64,000 nucleotides of DNA. It comes from Sva-07 sp942492715 (lineage in GTDB: Bacteria > Actinomycetota > Acidimicrobiia > Acidimicrobiales > Ilumatobacteraceae). The stretch spans positions 186,001-250,000 of the forward strand of contig CALOFW010000005.1 of the NCBI GenBank assembly GCA_942492715.1, in the 5' to 3' direction. The translations under genes and the position numbers were made by a program. Below, one piece after another: positions 34,081 to 42,059 of the stretch (its first letter is position 1; each line of letters opens with the position of its first letter). Below the pieces are notes generated by a model. That model was not told the origin of the DNA and made no database searches. It saw only the letters and a list, made by a program, of their open reading frames with translations.

Positions 34081-36027
34081 ATGTCAGGCACCGCCGACTG
34101 CGAACAACGCGACGACTGGTTCCTCGAACAGGACGTCAACGCGTGGAGTTCGCTCGCCTACGTCGCCGCCGGGGCGCTCCTCGCGTGGCAGGTCGCTCGG
34201 CGAGGGCTGCCGACCGCGGTGTACGCGTTCGCTGCGGTCGTCGCCGCCGAGGGCGTCGGCAGCCTGCTGTATCACGGCGCCGCGAGCGACCTGTCGCAGT
34301 ACCTCCACGACGTCCCGCTGATCGGTGCGCTCGGGTTCGTCGCCGGGTGGCACGCCGGGCGTCTGGCCGGCGCGAGCGACCGCGGCTCGGTGGTCGGCCT
34401 GGTCGCCGGCGTGGCGATCGCATCGGCGCTCTGGCTGGTGGCCCCCGGGGCGACCAATGCCACCGCCGCGATTGCCATCGCCGTGATCGTCGGCGCTTCG
34501 CTGCTCGCCCGGCGGCGCGGCCTGCCCGGCGTGTGGACGCCCCCTCTCCTCGTGCTCGGCGCCGTCGCCGGGGCGCTCTGGCTGCTCGGCACGCCCGACA
34601 GCCCCGCATGCGAAGCGGACAGCTGGCTGCAACCGCACGGGCTCTGGCACCTGTTGACCGCCGTCGCCGCACTCGCCTGGGTCGACTCGGCCTACGCCGC
34701 GGACCGCCCCGATCGTGCGCCACGCATGTTCCGGCGTTTCACCGACCGCTCGATCGGTCTCCTCGCGGCCGGCCTGGTGCTCGCCTTCCACCGGTCCGTC
34801 GACGTGGCGTGGCGCAACCGCCTGCCGACCGATCGGCCCGTTCTGGTGGTGGCGAACCACGGCAACGGCTTCGTCGATCCCGTGGTGGTCGCGTCGGTGC
34901 TCGGCCGCCTACCGCGGTTCCTCGCCAAGGCGGCGTTGTGGAAGGTGGTGATCGCTCGCCCGTTCCTCGGCCTCGCCGGTGTGCTGCCGGTGTATCGCAG
35001 CGGTGACGGCGACGCCACGAGCAGGAACACCTCGGTGTTCGACGCCTGCCACCGTGAACTCGCTCAGGGTGCCACGGTTGCCATCTTCCCCGAGGGCACC
35101 ACCGGTGACCGGGCGGGTCTCGATCGGGTGAAGTCGGGCGCAGCTCGCATTGCGCTCGGTGCCCTGCCCACCGCGCCCGATGTGGTCGTGGTGCCGATCG
35201 GGATGGCGTACGAGAACAAGGTCGAGACCCGAAGCCGGGTCGCGGTGATGTTCGGCGAGCCGATCGTCGTGGCCGACTACCGGGGTCGCGGGCTCCAACC
35301 CGACGGCGAACCGGATCGCAACGACGCCCGGGCCCTGACCGAGGAGATCACTGCGTCGCTGCAGGCGGTGTCACCAGGCTTCGCCGACGTCGAGGAGCGC
35401 GAGGTGCTGCGCGCCGCGGCACGGATCGAAGGCACGAGCAGCCCGGATCGTCGGGAGCCGTCGTTCGCCGACACCGAGGTGGTCGCCCGCCGGATCGCCG
35501 CGGGGCCCGCCGACATGCGCCGCTCGGTGATCGACGCGTACCGGGTGTTCGCGACGCGCCTGGAACTGATCGGCATCACCGACGGACAGCTGACGCCTCG
35601 CCGCCAGCCGTTCGTGCGCCTTGCGCTGTCGCTGCTCGTGTTGCTTCTCGCTGGTTCGGTGGTGGTCGCGGCCACAGTGATCCACCTCCCCGCCGTGCTC
35701 GTGGTCACGATCGGCACCGGCCTGGTGCGCTCGACGGCCACCAAGGGGACCGTCCGCCTGCTCCTGGGGCTCGTGACCGCTCTCGCGACGTGGACGCTGG
35801 CGGGCGCCGTGCTCGGCAACGGCTGGGGTGCAGTGGCCTGGGGCGTGGCCGTGGCGTTCCTCGGCGGCATCGCGCTGCTGGTGTGGACCCCGCTGGTTCG
35901 AGAGGTCCGGACACTGGTCGGACGGCTTCGGGTCCGCGATCGCGTCGGGCTGCTGGCGCCGGTACTCGCCGCACGATCCCACGTTGCCGACCTCGTCCGC
36001 GCCAGTATCGGATCCGCCGATGACTGA
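34081..36027 (+). CDS. Fusion of CREST-type (alkaline ceramidase-like) hydrolase and PlsC acyltransferase
   Basis: 648 residues. The N-terminal part (about 1-215) is a seven-helix membrane domain with the conserved pattern of the CREST/ceramidase superfamily: DVNAWSSLAYVAAG, then GSLLYHGAASDLSQYLHDVP, then LQPHGLWHLLTA (His pair HxxxH). A cytoplasmic 1-acylglycerol-phosphate acyltransferase domain follows with NHGNGFVDPV (NHxxxxD, about 259) and FPEGTT (about 336). Three C-terminal helices end the chain. Both active sites look intact, so it may release and re-esterify acyl groups in one polypeptide; the substrate is inferred. It overlaps the next gene by 8 bp. Confidence 0.82.
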   Translation: MSGTADCEQRDDWFLEQDVNAWSSLAYVAAGALLAWQVARRGLPTAVYAFAAVVAAEGVGSLLYHGAASDLSQYLHDVPLIGALGFVAGWHAGRLAGASDRGSVVGLVAGVAIASALWLVAPGATNATAAIAIAVIVGASLLARRRGLPGVWTPPLLVLGAVAGALWLLGTPDSPACEADSWLQPHGLWHLLTAVAALAWVDSAYAADRPDRAPRMFRRFTDRSIGLLAAGLVLAFHRSVDVAWRNRLPTDRPVLVVANHGNGFVDPVVVASVLGRLPRFLAKAALWKVVIARPFLGLAGVLPVYRSGDGDATSRNTSVFDACHRELAQGATVAIFPEGTTGDRAGLDRVKSGAARIALGALPTAPDVVVVPIGMAYENKVETRSRVAVMFGEPIVVADYRGRGLQPDGEPDRNDARALTEEITASLQAVSPGFADVEEREVLRAAARIEGTSSPDRREPSFADTEVVARRIAAGPADMRRSVIDAYRVFATRLELIGITDGQLTPRRQPFVRLALSLLVLLLAGSVVVAATVIHLPAVLVVTIGTGLVRSTATKGTVRLLLGLVTALATWTLAGAVLGNGWGAVAWGVAVAFLGGIALLVWTPLVREVRTLVGRLRVRDRVGLLAPVLAARSHVADLVRASIGSADD

Positions 36028-37234
36028 CACCACCGATCCCGGACCGGACGACTCGACCCGGGCCACCCCGGCGAGCGACGCCGTGTCCGAGGACGCGCTG
36101 CCCACGTCGCCGCCGCGCAGCATCCGCAAGATCGTCATGCGGATCGTGTTCGTCATCGCGGCGTTGGTGCTCTCGTTCTGGGTGCTCGCCCGCACCTTCG
36201 ACGATCTCGATCTCGCCGAGATCCGCTCCGCGCTCGCCTCGCTCAACGATGCGGAGCTGCTGTCGTTGGGCAGCATGTGGCTGTTGTGGATCGGGGCGCA
36301 GGGCCTGCTCACGGCGTCGCTGGTGCCTGGCCTCGCCGTGCGTCACGGCGTGGTGGCATTTCTCGGTCCGGCGTCGATCACCTCCGTGGTCCCGGGGCCG
36401 AGCGACCTGCCGATCCGCTACCAGATGCTCACCTCGTGGGGTCGCACCACCGGCGAGGCCACACTCGCGGTCGCCGCCGGGGGCATCTTCAGCATCGGGG
36501 TGAAGCTGGCGCTCCCGGTGATCGCTGCGCTCGGGCTGGTGATCTCCGACGCCCCGATCAGTGGCACGTTGCGCACCGTCGTGGTGATCTGCCTGCTCGT
36601 CGGCCTCGGCGTCGCCGTGCTGTCGGTGGTGCTCGGTTCGGAGAAGCGCACCGAGCAGGCGGGCCGGCTGATCGAGCCGATCTGGGCCCGCGTGCTGCGC
36701 ATGCTGCGCAAGCCCGAGCCGGCCGACCTCACGGCGCGGATGGTGGCCGCCCGCGCCGACGCGGTCGGCACGCTCCACGATCGCTGGCTCGTTGCGAGTT
36801 GGGCGACGATGCTCACCGCCGCCAGCAAGTTCGCCCTGTTGCTGATGACCCTGCGATTCATCGGCGTCGACGACGACGTGTTGCCGTGGACACAGGTGTT
36901 CGTGGTGTTCGCACTCGTGCAGGGCCTCACCGTGTTCCCGATCACGGCCGGCGACGCCGGGGTGAGCGAGATCGCCTACATCGGCATGCTCACGGCGGCC
37001 GCCGGCCAGGAGTGGGTCAACCAGATCACCGCGGCGATCCTGATCTTCCGGATCCTCACGTGGCTCCTGATCATCCCGGTGGGGTTGGCCGTGCTCGGGT
37101 TCTGGCGGCACCAGTTGCGGCGCAACCCCCCGAACGTGGCGTCGCGGACCGACGGGTCGCCGACCGCGTCACCGCGACGACTGCACGTCAGAACTCGAAC
37201 TGCAACGCCGCCCGATCCGCCACCCGACCCGTGA
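36020..37234 (+). CDS. Flippase-like membrane protein (LPG synthase TM/UPF0104 family)
   Basis: About 404 residues, seven to eight helices. Begins with an acidic/Pro tail, then IVMRIVFVIAALVLSFWVLA. The motif GPSDLPIRYQMLTSWGR and the C-terminal TVFPITAGDAGVSEIAYIG are typical of the lysylphosphatidylglycerol synthetase transmembrane (UPF0104) family, many of which are lipid or glycolipid flippase-like proteins. The ATG at 36020 lies within the preceding lipid-enzyme gene, suggesting that the pair handles the same lipid. It ends in a low-complexity Pro/Arg tail and overlaps the convergent Dabb gene by 47 bp. Confidence 0.82.
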   Translation: MTDTTDPGPDDSTRATPASDAVSEDALPTSPPRSIRKIVMRIVFVIAALVLSFWVLARTFDDLDLAEIRSALASLNDAELLSLGSMWLLWIGAQGLLTASLVPGLAVRHGVVAFLGPASITSVVPGPSDLPIRYQMLTSWGRTTGEATLAVAAGGIFSIGVKLALPVIAALGLVISDAPISGTLRTVVVICLLVGLGVAVLSVVLGSEKRTEQAGRLIEPIWARVLRMLRKPEPADLTARMVAARADAVGTLHDRWLVASWATMLTAASKFALLLMTLRFIGVDDDVLPWTQVFVVFALVQGLTVFPITAGDAGVSEIAYIGMLTAAAGQEWVNQITAAILIFRILTWLLIIPVGLAVLGFWRHQLRRNPPNVASRTDGSPTASPRRLHVRTRTATPPDPPPDP

Positions 37235-37481
37235 TGTGCTCGGCGATGAACCGCTGGTGCGTCGGGTGGTCGCGGTACACGAGATAGTCCTCGGCCGACG
37301 CGAAGTCGCCCACCACCGCGTAGTCGTAGTTGCCCGGGTTGAGCCCCAGGTCGGGCCCGTGGCGGTACACGACGATCTCGGGGATTGCATCCGGAAGCGC
37401 ATCGAGCGCTGCCGCTGTGGCGGCGAGCGAACGGTCGGTGACGGAGTCGTTCCAGCGGAACATCACGACGTGACGAATCAT
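37188..37481 (-). CDS. Dabb family (stress-responsive A/B barrel) protein
   Basis: 97 residues: IRHVVMFRWNDSVTD opens the domain and NPGNYDYAVVGDFASAEDY is the typical middle segment, with HPTHQRFIAEHI at the end. Dabb proteins are small dimeric alpha/beta barrels; some act in polyketide-type cyclisation, but most are of unknown function. Its 3' end lies inside the convergent flippase-like gene. The gap to the upstream ligase gene (same strand) holds a long palindrome. Confidence 0.9.
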   Translation of the reverse strand: MIRHVVMFRWNDSVTDRSLAATAAALDALPDAIPEIVVYRHGPDLGLNPGNYDYAVVGDFASAEDYLVYRDHPTHQRFIAEHITGRVADRAALQFEF

Positions 37482-37497
37482 CCGCCCTTCCTACACC

Positions 37498-37532
37498 GAA
37501 TGAGACATGGGGTCAGACCCCACGTCTCATTC
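37498..37532. repeat. Palindromic element with TGGGGTC/GACCCCA core (copy 1)
   Basis: Arms GAATGAGACATGGGGTC (37498-37514) and GACCCCACGTCTCATTC (37516-37532) with a 1-nt centre; 16 of 17 positions pair. It lies directly at the stop codon of the acyl-CoA ligase (which uses 37531-37533). A second element with the same core but different outer arms is at 40192-40224. It resembles REP-type palindromes; a transcription-stop or mRNA-end role is possible, but no U-tract is present. Confidence 0.75.
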
Positions 37533-39384
37533 AGGTGGCGTACATCGCCTCGATCAGGTCGCCGTAGCGTTCGGCGACGACCGCCCGCTTGACCTTGTAG
37601 GTCGGGGTGAGTTCGCCACCCTCGACCGTGAGCGAGGTGGGCAGCAGCCGCCAGTACTTGATCTGTTCGACCGGCGCGTGCTCGCGGTTGACCCGTTCGA
37701 CGGCGGCGTCGATCTCGTCGCGCACCCGCGCATCGTGGATCAGGTCGGCGATGTCGTTCGACGCGCCGTGGTGTTCGGCCCACTCCGCGGCTGCGTCGGC
37801 GTCGAGGGTGATCAACGCGGTGAGGTAGCGGCGACCGTCGCCGACCACGACCGCCTGGCCGACGAGCTTCTCCATCGAGAGACGGGCTTCGATCTCCGAC
37901 GGGGCGATGTTCTTGCCGGCAGCGTTGATGATCAGGTCCTTCTTGCGACCGGTGAGCCAGACGTAGCCATCGTCGTCGATCCGGCCGAGGTCGCCGGTGG
38001 CCATCCAGCCGGCGCCGTCGATCAGTTCGGCGGTCGCCTCCGGCATCTGGAAGTAGCCGGCACAGACGCTGCCGCCGCGCACGAGCAGCTCGCCATCGGA
38101 GGCAACGCGCATCTCGAGCCCGGGGATCGGCCGACCGACCGAGCCGATCCGGATCGCGTCCGGCGGATTGAGCGTGGCGGGACCGCAGTCCTCGGTCTGG
38201 CCGTAGACCTCGGCAATCGGGAGCCCGAGCCCGTGGAACCAGCGAACGAGATCGGGGTGGATCGGGGCGGCGGCCGACACGACGAGTCGAGCGTGATCGA
38301 GACCGAGCCCTCGACGCACCGTTCGGCCGACCGTTCGGTTCGCAGCGACCGCAGCGACGTGGGTGGCCACAGCTCGAGGAGATCCCGCCGACTGATCGGG
38401 ATCGGCGTCGGCGCCGATCAGCCGATCGAGCGTGCCACCGAGATGGAAAGGCTTCGCATCGAGTTGCTCGACGATCGCATCGTGGAGTTTCTGCCACACC
38501 CGTGGCACCGCCATGAAGATGGTGGGCCGACACGCCCGCAGGTCGTCGGCAACGGTGGCGAGGCTCTGCGCGAACCACGTCTCGCCGCCGGCCTGGATCA
38601 TCCCGAAGTGGCTGGTGACCCGTTCGGCGATGTGGCTGAGGGGGAGGTACGACAACAGGCGGTCGTTCTCGGAGAGGCCGACGATCGACTCGACCGAGTC
38701 GAGGGTCCAGGCGATGTTGCCATGGGTGATGCACACCCCCTTGGGAGGTCCGGTGGTCCCGCTCGTGTAGACGAGGGTGGCCAGGTCGTCGCGCCCGAGC
38801 GCCTCGACCCGTGCGTCGAGCACCGACGTCGAGTCGATGCGCGAGCGGAGGTCGGTCAGGGTGATCAGCAGCCCGGGCCGGTCGAGCTTGTCGGCGGCGG
38901 CGATCGTGACGATGCGTTCGAGGGTCGGCAGGTTGCCCAGGTGGAGCAGCACCTTGGCCAGCTGTTCGGTGTCGTCGACGAAACAGACCTTGGCGTCGGA
39001 GTTGTCGAGGACATAGGCGACCTGCGACGACGAACTCGTCGGATACACCGGCACCGTGATCGCACCGGCCGACATGATCGCGACGTCGGCGATGTGCCAC
39101 TCGGGCCGGTTGCCCGCCAGGATCGCCACGCGGTCGCCGGGCTCGATGCCGAGCGCCATCAGCCCGACCGCCGTCTCGTCGACCGCGGTCGAGTACTGCT
39201 CCCACGTGAGGGTCTTCCAACGGCCGTCGACGACGCGACGCATCGCCGTGCGCCGTGGTTGGCGGGCCGCCCTGGCGCGGAACCGGTGCACGATCGTGTC
39301 CGGCCACTCGGGCTCGACGGCGTTCTCGTCGGCGTTCTCGTCGCTCATGACGTTCTCGTCGCTCATGACGTTCTCGTCGCTCAT
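37531..39384 (-). CDS. Long-chain acyl-CoA ligase (AMP-dependent synthetase)
   Basis: 617 residues. Adenylate-forming enzyme that activates fatty acids to acyl-CoA. Visible: TLVYTSGTTGPPKGVCITHG (P-loop-like A3), AEVYGQTEDCG (A5), GWMATGDLGRIDDDGYVWLT (A7), GRKKDLIINAAGKNIAPSEI (A8) and the final TPTYKVKRA with the catalytic-Lys region (A10). The first 18 residues consist of an exact MSDENV repeat with three in-frame ATGs (39384, 39366, 39348), so the true start is uncertain but unimportant for the domain. The 3' end overlaps a palindromic element. Confidence 0.93.
   Translation of the reverse strand: MSDENVMSDENVMSDENADENAVEPEWPDTIVHRFRARAARQPRRTAMRRVVDGRWKTLTWEQYSTAVDETAVGLMALGIEPGDRVAILAGNRPEWHIADVAIMSAGAITVPVYPTSSSSQVAYVLDNSDAKVCFVDDTEQLAKVLLHLGNLPTLERIVTIAAADKLDRPGLLITLTDLRSRIDSTSVLDARVEALGRDDLATLVYTSGTTGPPKGVCITHGNIAWTLDSVESIVGLSENDRLLSYLPLSHIAERVTSHFGMIQAGGETWFAQSLATVADDLRACRPTIFMAVPRVWQKLHDAIVEQLDAKPFHLGGTLDRLIGADADPDQSAGSPRAVATHVAAVAANRTVGRTVRRGLGLDHARLVVSAAAPIHPDLVRWFHGLGLPIAEVYGQTEDCGPATLNPPDAIRIGSVGRPIPGLEMRVASDGELLVRGGSVCAGYFQMPEATAELIDGAGWMATGDLGRIDDDGYVWLTGRKKDLIINAAGKNIAPSEIEARLSMEKLVGQAVVVGDGRRYLTALITLDADAAAEWAEHHGASNDIADLIHDARVRDEIDAAVERVNREHAPVEQIKYWRLLPTSLTVEGGELTPTYKVKRAVVAERYGDLIEAMYAT
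39331..39384 (-). repeat. Triplicated 18-bp repeat carrying the ligase start codon
   Basis: The 18-bp unit (plus-strand GACGTTCTCGTCGCTCAT) occurs three times in tandem; each copy contains an ATG in the same frame and encodes MSDEN(V/A). A partial DENA copy follows. Slippage would add or remove start codons without changing the frame. Confidence 0.85.
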
Positions 39385-39476
39385 GACATCATTGTGCGGC
39401 CGGCTGCGCAGTGGTCACCAGGCACTTTGGGCACATCATCGTGTCCATGATCGTGAACGACGTCACGCGATCGCGT

Positions 39477-40169
39477 TCACCGGATCCGGATGACGGGATC
39501 GAACTCGATCTCCTCGGGGGCGATGAGCTCCGGGTTTCGCGGTCTGCCGGGTCCCTGGTGGCGATCATGGCGACGAGCACGCAGATCGCGCCACCGCCGC
39601 CAGGGTGCGCGACCGATCGGTGGGGGCGACTCACGGTGGGCGAGGCCGGCTCGGACACCGGCGAGCGCTTCGGGCCCCGCCAGCCGCAGCGTGACGAGCA
39701 GCGCGACGTGCATCGCCGTGATCTGACCCTCGCAGGTGATGATGTTGCCGACTTCGACGATTCGTTGCTTCGACGCCGCCGACCCGTACGCCTCCAGCAG
39801 CGGTGACGCGAGCCAGTGGGTGGCGGCCTCGTGCTCGTCGAGCAGTCCGGCGGCGGCGACCACGACGGTGCCGGTGGAGCTGGCCGCCATCCAGCCGCAC
39901 CGCGGAGCCACGAGGCGCAACCACGAGAGCAGCGGCTCGTCACGGGCGGTGCGGGCACAGCCGAGCCCGCCCGGGACCAGGACGACGTCAGGGTGCTGCA
40001 CATCGTCGAACACGGCGTCGACGTGCGTGCCTCCGCCCGGGCCGTCGACGCGGCCGAGGCGTTCCCCGACCCCGACGAGCCGAGCGGTGTCGAGCTGGTC
40101 GAACACGAGCGTGAACGCCTCACACTCGTCCGCCGACACCCCCGGCGACAGGGCCAATGCGACCTGCAC
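39477..40169 (-). CDS. DJ-1/PfpI (GATase1-like) family protein
   Basis: About 230 residues. The first 170 have the class I glutamine-amidotransferase-like fold of DJ-1/PfpI/GlxA proteins: VALALSPGVSADECEAFTLV, then VVLVPGGLGCARTARDE (elbow region) and the later GQITAMHVALLVTLRLAG. The usual nucleophile Cys after the second strand reads MAASSTGTVVVAAAG, so the canonical Cys is not evident and enzymatic activity is doubtful. GTG 40169 is backed by GGGAGG upstream. The C-terminal 45 residues are Arg-rich and unlike the family. A palindrome separates it from the divergent monooxygenase. Confidence 0.75.
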   Translation of the reverse strand: MQVALALSPGVSADECEAFTLVFDQLDTARLVGVGERLGRVDGPGGGTHVDAVFDDVQHPDVVLVPGGLGCARTARDEPLLSWLRLVAPRCGWMAASSTGTVVVAAAGLLDEHEAATHWLASPLLEAYGSAASKQRIVEVGNIITCEGQITAMHVALLVTLRLAGPEALAGVRAGLAHRESPPPIGRAPWRRWRDLRARRHDRHQGPGRPRNPELIAPEEIEFDPVIRIR

Positions 40170-40191
40170 TCCCCCATCCTCCCAGACGCGA

Positions 40192-40224
40192 CGCGACATC
40201 TGGGGTCTGACCCCAGATGTCGCG
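40192..40224. repeat. Palindromic element with TGGGGTC/GACCCCA core (copy 2)
   Basis: Perfect 16-bp arms (CGCGACATCTGGGGTC at 40192-40207) around a single T. It sits between the divergent DJ-1 and monooxygenase genes, 18 bp before the latter's ATG. It shares the TGGGGTC-N-GACCCCA core with copy 1 at 37498-37532, but the outer arms differ and yet remain self-complementary. Confidence 0.78.
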
Positions 40225-40241
40225 CTGGGTACGGTTCGGGC

Positions 40242-42035
40242 ATGACGACGACGGGGATCGACGCCGAGGCGCTGCGGGCGAAGTACCGGGCGGAACGCGA
40301 CAAGCGGCTGCGAACCGACGGCAACGAGCAGTACATCGAGCCGGTCGGGAAGTTCGCCCACTATCTCGAGGACCCGTACGTGGCCCCGGCTCCCCGAGCG
40401 CCCCTGTTCGACGAGGTGACCGTGGCGTTCATCGGCGGCGGCTTCGCCGGGCTGGTTACCGGCGCCCGCTTGAAGCAGGCCGGCGTCGACAGCGTGCGCA
40501 TCATCGAGAAGGGCGGCGACGTCGGCGGCACCTGGTACTGGAACCGCTATCCCGGGGCCCAGTGCGACACGGCGGCGTTCGTGTACCTCCCGCTGCTCGA
40601 GGAGACCGGGCACATGCCGAGTGAGAAGTACACCCACGCGCCGGAGATCCTCGACCACTGCCGCCGCATCGCGAACCACTTCGACCTGTACGACGACGCA
40701 TGCCTGTCGACCGAGGTCACCGGGCTCGACTGGGACGACGAGGCGAAGCGGTGGATCATCCGCACCAACCGGGGTGACGAGATGCGCGCCCGGTTCGTCG
40801 CGATGGGCACCGGCCCGCTGCATCGACCGAAGCTGCCGGGCATCCCCGGCATCGAGACCTACCAGGGCCACAGTTTCCACACCAGCCGGTGGGACTACGA
40901 GTACACCGGCGGCGACCCGGCCGGTGCGCCGCTCGACCGGCTCGCCGACAAACGGGTCGGGATCATCGGCACCGGCGCCACTGCGGTGCAGTGCATCCCC
41001 CACCTGGCACGGGCGTGCGGCGAGCTGTTCGTGTTCCAGCGCACCCCGTCGTCGATCGACGTGCGCAACAACCACCCGATCGATCCCGACTGGTTCGAGA
41101 CGTTGGAGCCCGGATGGCAGGCGAAGTGGTTGATGAACTTCACCACGCTGCAGACCGGTGGGTTCGCCGACGAGGACCTCGTGATGGACGGTTGGACCGA
41201 CATCAGCAAGCGGATCCGCGACAAGGTGATGTCGAGCGGGAAGGAGTTCAACCGGGAGAACTTCATCCAGGCGTACGAGGACTCCGACGACGAGAAGATG
41301 ACCGAGATCCGCGCCCGGGTCGATGCGCTCGTGCAGGATCGGGAGACCGCCGAGGCCCTCAAGCCGTGGTACCGCCAGCTGTGCAAGCGGCCGTGCTTCC
41401 ACGACGAGTACCTCGATGCCTACAACGAGCCCGGAACGCACCTGATCGACACCGATGGCAAGGGGGTCGAGCGCATCGACGCCACCGGGGTGTGGGCGAA
41501 CGGCGAGCACTACGAACTCGACTGCCTGATCTATGCGTCGGGCTTCGAGGTCGGCACCGAGTACGCCCGCCGGGCCGGGTTCGACGCGGTCGGTCGAGGC
41601 GGCGAGAAGCTGTCGGAGCACTGGGCCGACGGGATGCAGTCGTTGCACGGCATCCATGTCCACGGCTTCCCGAACCTGTTCGTCGTCGGCCCGACGCAGG
41701 GGGCGAACCTGATCTCGAACATCCCGCACAACCTGACCGAGGCGGGCCAGACGATCGCCACGATCATCGCCCACGCCCTCGACGTGGGCGCATCGGAGGT
41801 CGAGGTCACCGAAGCCGCCGAGCAGGCATGGGTCGAACGGTTGGAGGCCGGTGCGGTCGCCCGGATGACCAACTCACCGGACTGCACCCCCGGCTACTAC
41901 AACAACGAGGGCCGGCCCGCCGGCCGCCGCGGACGACTCAACTCGATGGGCTACCCCGAGGGGCCGGTGGCCTACTTCCAGTACATCGACGCCTGGCGTC
42001 GCTCCGGCGACTTCGACGGCCTCGAGTTCCGCTGA
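40242..42035 (+). CDS. Baeyer-Villiger monooxygenase (flavin-containing)
   Basis: About 597 residues. NADPH- and FAD-dependent; inserts oxygen next to a ketone to give an ester or lactone. Visible: FAD loop VAFIGGGFAGLVTGARL, GGTWYWNRYPGAQCD, the Baeyer-Villiger fingerprint GHSFHTSRWD (G-x3-H-x3-W), and the NADPH loop VGIIGTGATAVQ. The extended N-terminus (about 60 residues before the first strand) is typical of the PAMO/steroid-type subgroup. ATG 40242. Substrate not identifiable; steroid, terpene or aryl ketones are common for the subgroup. Confidence 0.93.
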   Translation: MTTTGIDAEALRAKYRAERDKRLRTDGNEQYIEPVGKFAHYLEDPYVAPAPRAPLFDEVTVAFIGGGFAGLVTGARLKQAGVDSVRIIEKGGDVGGTWYWNRYPGAQCDTAAFVYLPLLEETGHMPSEKYTHAPEILDHCRRIANHFDLYDDACLSTEVTGLDWDDEAKRWIIRTNRGDEMRARFVAMGTGPLHRPKLPGIPGIETYQGHSFHTSRWDYEYTGGDPAGAPLDRLADKRVGIIGTGATAVQCIPHLARACGELFVFQRTPSSIDVRNNHPIDPDWFETLEPGWQAKWLMNFTTLQTGGFADEDLVMDGWTDISKRIRDKVMSSGKEFNRENFIQAYEDSDDEKMTEIRARVDALVQDRETAEALKPWYRQLCKRPCFHDEYLDAYNEPGTHLIDTDGKGVERIDATGVWANGEHYELDCLIYASGFEVGTEYARRAGFDAVGRGGEKLSEHWADGMQSLHGIHVHGFPNLFVVGPTQGANLISNIPHNLTEAGQTIATIIAHALDVGASEVEVTEAAEQAWVERLEAGAVARMTNSPDCTPGYYNNEGRPAGRRGRLNSMGYPEGPVAYFQYIDAWRRSGDFDGLEFR

Positions 42036-42059
42036 CCCGCCCCTGGGGTCTGGGTGGGG

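Noticed and set aside
37498..37532. Plain rho-independent terminator
   Set aside because: No T-tract follows on either strand and a second copy with the same core is not at a gene end, so a repeat element is more likely.
39477..41774. 765-residue minus-strand frame opposite the monooxygenase
   Set aside because: Only its last 230 codons (39477-40169) show a real family; the rest lies over the monooxygenase gene, which has full motifs.
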